Under the pieces are notes generated by a model that saw only the letters and a list, made by a program, of their open reading frames with translations, searched no databases and had not been told where the DNA came from. Made by a program: the position numbers and the translations under genes. From Novosphingobium hassiacum (GTDB lineage Bacteria; Pseudomonadota; Alphaproteobacteria; Sphingomonadales; Sphingomonadaceae): 64,000 bases of DNA. Positions within the stretch are counted from its first letter, which is position 1, and every line of letters starts with the position of its first letter. Below are positions 60,276 to 64,000 of this stretch, in pieces. The DNA lies in the NCBI RefSeq assembly GCF_014196055.1, contig NZ_JACICY010000007.1, positions 1-64,000 of the forward strand, written 5' to 3'.

Positions 60276-61152
60276 GAAAGCGATCCAGCGCAGCGTTGAC
60301 CTTGTCCGGCGCTTCCCATGGCACGAAATGCCCGCAGTCGTGAACTTGCGCGATGGTCAGGTTGGGGACCAGCTTGTCCATGCCGTCGAGGTTGCAAGGG
60401 GGCAGGGCCATGTCGTCCATCGCCCAGATCACCAGCGTCGGGATGGCGAGCGGGGGCAGCGGGGCGTCGGTGTAGCCTTCGGGCAGTGCGAATGGCGCGT
60501 CCAGCGGCGGGACCGCCATCGGGCTGGCGCGATACCAGTTGAGCATGGCGATGGCATTGTCGGGGTTTGACCAATCCTTCAGCAGCGCGTCACGTTCTGC
60601 CTCTTCCATCACGGGCGAGCGCTTCCAGTCGAGTGCCTTCATCAGCAATGCGCCGAGGCCGTGCTCCCGCACCAGTGCATCGTTCCCGGTATCGCGGAAG
60701 GCACGCATGTACTGGCTGGCGGCGCGCTGCTGCGGGTCGGTCCATAACAGGCGCGGGAAGATGACGGGGTGCGGCGCGTTGGCGATGACTGCGCGGGTAA
60801 CGCGCGTGCCCTGGCCGAGCAGCGCCACGCCCCAGGCTATTGCGCCGCCCCAGTCATGGCCCAGGATGGTGAACTGCGCGACGCCCAGTGCATCGGCAAG
60901 CTGGAACACATCGCCGATCAGCTTGTCGGGCGTGTAGCTTGCTACGTCCTGCGGGGCGGACGAGCCGCGATAGCCGCGCTGGTCGGGCGCGATGCAGCGG
61001 AAGCGGGCCGAAAGGTGCGCGATCTGGTGACGCCATGTGCGGTGGCTTTCAGGAAAGCCGTGGAGGAAGATCAGCGCGGGGGCGTCTTTCGGGCCGGTGT
61101 CCCACACATCGAGCTCGATCCCGCTGGCGAGCGTCACGCGTGTCATGTCCAT
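60268..61152 (-). CDS. Alpha/beta hydrolase, epoxide hydrolase / haloalkane dehalogenase-like
   Basis: 294 residues. HGFPESHRTW holds the oxyanion region, DQRGYRGSS is typical of epoxide hydrolases, and the nucleophile is Asp in GHDWGGAIAW. The catalytic His is in DCGHFVPWEAPD. The Asp nucleophile rules out a simple esterase and indicates an epoxide hydrolase or dehalogenase. The ATG at 61152 follows GGGAGAGAG. It shares an operon with LtrA and pirin. Confidence 0.9.
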   Translation of the reverse strand: MDMTRVTLASGIELDVWDTGPKDAPALIFLHGFPESHRTWRHQIAHLSARFRCIAPDQRGYRGSSAPQDVASYTPDKLIGDVFQLADALGVAQFTILGHDWGGAIAWGVALLGQGTRVTRAVIANAPHPVIFPRLLWTDPQQRAASQYMRAFRDTGNDALVREHGLGALLMKALDWKRSPVMEEAERDALLKDWSNPDNAIAMLNWYRASPMAVPPLDAPFALPEGYTDAPLPPLAIPTLVIWAMDDMALPPCNLDGMDKLVPNLTIAQVHDCGHFVPWEAPDKVNAALDRFLA

Positions 61153-61172
61153 GCTCTCTCTCCCGTCTTTTA

Positions 61173-62063
61173 TCAGGGATAGCTGACCGTCGTCGCGACG
61201 CGAGGCAAGGGAATAAATTCCAGGTCGTCCCCGGGCACTTTGGGAAAGCGGCCTTCCTGCCAGTCGTGTTTGGCCTGATTGATGCGTTCGCGGTCGGAGC
61301 TGACGAAGTTCCACCAGACGTGGCGCTTGGTGGTGAAGGCTTCTCCGCCCATCAGCATCACGCGGCCGCCGGTTTCGGAGGCCAGCGTCAGGACTGCGCC
61401 GGGAGCGAGGACTACGAGGTCGTAGGGGGCTAGCGCCACGCCGTCGATTGTGGCTTGGCCGCCCACGAGCATGATCGCGCGTTCGTCGGCCTCCGCGTCG
61501 ATCGGGAGGGCGCCTCCGGGTGCGAGCACGATATCGGCGTAGATCGTGGCGGCGTGTTGTGTCGTAGGCGCGGTCTTGCCCCAGAGCGTGCCCATGATGA
61601 CCGTGGCGCTGGCGCAGACGTCCTCGACCAGCGGCAGGCGGGTGATCTGTTCGAATGCGGGCGCGATTTCCTCTTGGCCGTCGGGCAGCGCGAGCCAGGT
61701 CTGCATGCCGTAGAGGTGGGGGCCGCCGGGGCGCTCGGTTGCGGGCGAGCGTTCGGAATGGACGATGCCGCTTCCTGCGGTCATCAGGTTGACCTGTCCG
61801 GGGCGGATCGTGGCGAAGGAGCCAAGGCTGTCGCGGTGATCGATCGCGCCTTCGAACAGCCAGGTGACCGTGGCGAGGTTGATGTGCGGGTGGGGGCGCA
61901 CGTCCATCGCGGTACCCGGCGGCAGGTGGGCGGGGCCGAACTGGTCGACGAAGATGAACGGTCCGACCATCGTGCGCTGGCGCGAAGGGATCGCGCGGCG
62001 GACCTCGAATGCGCCGAGGTCGTGCGCGACGGGGGTGATGGTCTGGATGATCGGGTCGGTCAT
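61173..62063 (-). CDS. Pirin family protein
   Basis: 296-residue bicupin. The N-terminal iron site is His-His in RPHPHINLATVTW and His-Glu in GSGIVHSERS. MQTWLALPDGQEE and the second-cupin region follow. Bacterial pirins include quercetin-dioxygenase-like enzymes and regulators; the role here is not defined. The gene is coupled to the NUDIX gene (ATGA overlap). Confidence 0.92.
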   Translation of the reverse strand: MTDPIIQTITPVAHDLGAFEVRRAIPSRQRTMVGPFIFVDQFGPAHLPPGTAMDVRPHPHINLATVTWLFEGAIDHRDSLGSFATIRPGQVNLMTAGSGIVHSERSPATERPGGPHLYGMQTWLALPDGQEEIAPAFEQITRLPLVEDVCASATVIMGTLWGKTAPTTQHAATIYADIVLAPGGALPIDAEADERAIMLVGGQATIDGVALAPYDLVVLAPGAVLTLASETGGRVMLMGGEAFTTKRHVWWNFVSSDRERINQAKHDWQEGRFPKVPGDDLEFIPLPRVATTVSYP

Positions 62064-62521
62064 GAATTCGCTTCCTGGGCTAGCAGGTCGAGGATGTTCA
62101 GTGGGAACACGGGTTCCGGCCAGTTTGCCAGTTCCTCGCGCGTAAACCAGCGAAATTCCCTGATAAGTTCGCGCTCAATCGCGGTGTGGCCGGTGGTATC
62201 GGGAGTGAAGTTGCGGGTAATGACGCGGAAAAAGCGCTCGTCGGAGGTGATCGGCTCCCCTGCGAGCGTGAGGTAATCGTCAGCACGGCGGGCGACTTCG
62301 GGGCCGCAGGTTTCCACGACAAGTCCGGTTTCCTCGAACAGTTCGCGCAACCCCGCGCTGTGGAAGTCCTCACCGGGATCGCATTCTCCGCCGACGCCGC
62401 ACCAGAACGGGCGGCGATCGGCCGGGGCAAAGCGAATGAGCAGGAGGCGGTCGTGCTCGTCCATCAGGAGGATGCGGGCGGCGCGGCGGATGCGGCGCGG
62501 CCCGTCACTCACGAGCGTCAC
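62060..62521 (-). CDS. NUDIX hydrolase
   Basis: 153 residues with an intact NUDIX box: GGECDPGEDFHSAGLRELFEETGL fits G-x5-E-x7-REUxEExGU. It cleaves a nucleoside diphosphate linked to another moiety, with Mg2+. The GTG start overlaps the bolA stop and the gene end overlaps the pirin start, so the three are co-translated. The substrate cannot be told from the sequence. Confidence 0.92.
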   Translation of the reverse strand: MTLVSDGPRRIRRAARILLMDEHDRLLLIRFAPADRRPFWCGVGGECDPGEDFHSAGLRELFEETGLVVETCGPEVARRADDYLTLAGEPITSDERFFRVITRNFTPDTTGHTAIERELIREFRWFTREELANWPEPVFPLNILDLLAQEANS

Positions 62522-62790
62522 TCACCTGGTGCACGGGCCTTTATCGCGAGCGCGTGGACGCGCGTCCCTGGCATGTCGCCCAAGGCCTTGTTGACCATGC
62601 GCTGCCGGTTGAGGCGCGATTCGCCGGTGAAGGCTGCGGCCTCGATCTCGACCGTGAAGTGCGATTCCCCGGTGCCGTCGTCGCCCATGTGGCCCGAATG
62701 GCTGGCGCTGTCGTTGATTACCGCGAGGCGAGTGGGGGCGAATGCCTGCGTGAGCAGTCGTTCGATTTCCCGTGCAATTGGTCCTGTCAT
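62518..62790 (-). CDS. bolA: BolA-family protein
   Basis: 90 residues with the class-II KH-like BolA fold (SHFTVEIEAAAFTGESRLNRQRMV). The His in HSGHMG and the one in RVHALAI are those that share an Fe-S cluster with monothiol glutaredoxins. BolA takes part in Fe-S handling and stress response. The ATG at 62790 is preferred over the start 18 residues upstream, which crowds the divergent J-domain gene. Confidence 0.92.
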   Translation of the reverse strand: MTGPIAREIERLLTQAFAPTRLAVINDSASHSGHMGDDGTGESHFTVEIEAAAFTGESRLNRQRMVNKALGDMPGTRVHALAIKARAPGE

Positions 62791-62830
62791 GTCTTCCCTT
62801 CTAGCCGCTCCGTCGCCATGTGGAAGCGGC

Positions 62831-63421
62831 ATGCGTAATGACAAGTTTCACGGTCGCGTCCAGAGCGATGGGCGAATTTGCAACGCTCCGGGTTGTGATG
62901 AGCCCGGAGAGTTCAGGGCTCCGGGCATCCGTACCTCGGGGTTTGATGGGCCGGGCGATTATCGCTGGTTCTGCCTCGACCACGTGCGCCAGTTCAATTC
63001 GGGCTATGATTTCTTTGCCGGAATGACAGCCGACGAGATCCTTGCCGCGCAGTCGCCGCTGGCGGGGTGGGAACGTGAGACGCGGGCGTTCCGTGCCGAC
63101 GCCGGGATCGACTCTGCCCCCCGCTGGAGCGATTTTACCGATCCGCTCGAAGCCATTTCGGCGCGGGCGCGAGCCCGCCGGTCGGATCACGTGCGGGCAG
63201 CCCAGGCCGCGCGGCGGGGAATCAGTCCCGACGAACGCAAGGCCTATGATGTGCTGAATCTCGACTATGGCGCCGACCGCCGGGCGCTGCGTAGCCGTTA
63301 TTCCGCATTGGTTCGGCAATATCATCCTGACCGCAATGGCGGTGACCGGAGCCACGAGGGCCGCTTGCAGGAAGTGGTCGAGGCTTACAACCTGCTCAAG
63401 GCAAGTGCGCCATTCGCTTGA
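62831..63421 (+). CDS. J-domain protein
   Basis: 196 residues. The N-terminal half has four Cys/His residues (CNAPGC, WFCLDH) that could bind zinc; the C-terminal J domain (KAYDVLNLDYGADRRALRSRYSALVRQYHPDRNGG) has the HPD motif that stimulates DnaK. Proteins of this layout next to bolA are common in alphaproteobacteria. They probably recruit Hsp70 to a specific client. The ATG at 62831 is used. Confidence 0.9.
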   Translation: MRNDKFHGRVQSDGRICNAPGCDEPGEFRAPGIRTSGFDGPGDYRWFCLDHVRQFNSGYDFFAGMTADEILAAQSPLAGWERETRAFRADAGIDSAPRWSDFTDPLEAISARARARRSDHVRAAQAARRGISPDERKAYDVLNLDYGADRRALRSRYSALVRQYHPDRNGGDRSHEGRLQEVVEAYNLLKASAPFA

Positions 63422-63690
63422 TATGCCCGGGAATATGAGCCGCCTGTTATCGCAGCGTGCTTACCTGTGGCGAAAAGTATTGCGTGTCGGGCGTCACAGT
63501 ATTGCATAGTCCCGGTATGCCATTCTTGCGCGCAAAGGTGCCGAATGGGCGGCAAGGTATACCGCAATGTTGCCGATTCGGCTGCGAAATGCCATGTCGT
63601 GCGGATAATCAAGCGAACTAGCCGGCAGGTGGGGCCGGTTGACGCGATAATCGGAGCGCATCAGATTTTGTCTGCCTTGGGGGGTGGCCG

Positions 63691-64000
63691 TTGAACGCCG
63701 AAGATTGCGATACGTTTCTGCGCGTGGAATTGTTGGGACAAGCCAGCGAAATCCCGATTGCTCGGCTGGGCATCTGCGGATTTGGCAGAGCCGCGTCCAA
63801 CACCGTCGTTATCGACGACAGCCTCGCCTCGCGCGAGCATGCGATCATCCGCCGCAACGCCACCGGCCACTGTATTCTCAACGATCTGGGCAGCACCAAC
63901 GGGACCTGGCTCAACGGTCGCCCGGTGCAATCGCCGACGCAGCTGAAATCGGGTGACAAGGTCCAGATCGGCCGGCACGTGCTCGAATTCGTCCAGACGA
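63691..64000 (+). CDS. FHA-domain protein, truncated by the window edge
   Basis: An open frame starts at a TTG (63691) preceded by GGGGGG at a good distance and runs off the end without a stop (103 codons). It encodes an FHA phosphothreonine-binding domain: ARLGICGFGR, the RxxS-like SREHAIIRRN loop and the NDLGSTNGTWLNG core. Such domains read protein phosphorylation in signalling or secretion. The gap 63422-63690 upstream shows no gene. What follows the domain is outside the window. Confidence 0.8.
   Translation, partial: MNAEDCDTFLRVELLGQASEIPIARLGICGFGRAASNTVVIDDSLASREHAIIRRNATGHCILNDLGSTNGTWLNGRPVQSPTQLKSGDKVQIGRHVLEFVQT

Noticed and set aside
63422..63690. Small overlapping ORFs (plus 63467-63694, minus 63385-63612)
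   Set aside because: No recognisable protein features or start signals. The gap probably contains the promoter of the FHA gene.

Overview
The window is a GC-rich alphaproteobacterial chromosome segment. The housekeeping neighbours (hisG-hisD-nusB; bolA-NUDIX-pirin; TelA/PHA-granule operon), the abundant TonB receptors, and the hairpin repeats between genes all fit the order Sphingomonadales, probably a Novosphingobium-like organism. That is inferred from gene content by eye; no marker phylogeny was run. About 64 protein genes are called. No rRNA, tRNA, CRISPR array, transposase or integrase was seen.

Left part (1-33.6 kb): a large amine/amino-acid catabolism island. A minus-strand operon codes for a HAD hydrolase, an APH-fold kinase of the hydroxylysine-kinase type and a class-III aminotransferase of the phospho-lyase type. 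Divergent from it run a siderophore-type TonB receptor, a PepSY membrane protein, a GhrA-like 2-hydroxyacid dehydrogenase, a second HAD hydrolase, and a complete dipeptide/opine-type ABC importer translationally coupled to an ornithine-cyclodeaminase-family enzyme and a bicupin. Next come a GNAT, a DSD1-type PLP enzyme, two DAO-family FAD amine oxidases each with an aldehyde dehydrogenase, a second GNAT, a tartrate/D-malate-type dehydrogenase and an Lrp regulator. A four-gene nickel/cobalt-type module (DUF4198, small periplasmic protein, HupE/UreJ, membrane anchor) and a DUF1624 membrane protein interrupt the island. It resumes with a SpuC-like transaminase, a second nearly identical Lrp regulator and an M20 amidohydrolase. 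Many families occur twice (HAD, aminotransferase, GNAT, amine oxidase, ALDH, Lrp), so the island looks modular. The expected flow is uptake, deacylation, transamination or oxidation to aldehydes, oxidation to acids, and entry to central metabolism. The real substrate is unknown.

Middle part (33.6-44.7 kb): a PdxA2-like dehydrogenase with a TIM-barrel partner, divergent from a LysR regulator over a clear dyad; a ZnuD-like TonB receptor; then HPPD and a VOC protein on the plus strand facing a metallo-beta-lactamase protein, an SDR, and a 4-cresol/eugenol-hydroxylase-type flavocytochrome (VAO flavoprotein plus cytochrome c) on the minus strand. This looks like phenolic-compound catabolism.

Right part (44.7-64 kb): a TelA/XpaC/PHA-granule operon, then a metal-resistance locus. 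The latter is a CnrY-CnrX-CnrH-like anti-sigma/sensor/ECF-sigma operon running into copA, copB and a frameshifted second copB-like gene, with copC-copD divergent. Three promoters in this locus share an identical two-part element with a fixed 13-base spacer, which defines the probable regulon of the sigma factor. The remainder is housekeeping or detoxification: VOC plus S-formylglutathione hydrolase, nusB-hisD-hisG, DUF2332, LtrA, an alpha/beta hydrolase, pirin, NUDIX, BolA, a J-domain protein, and an FHA-domain gene running off the right edge.
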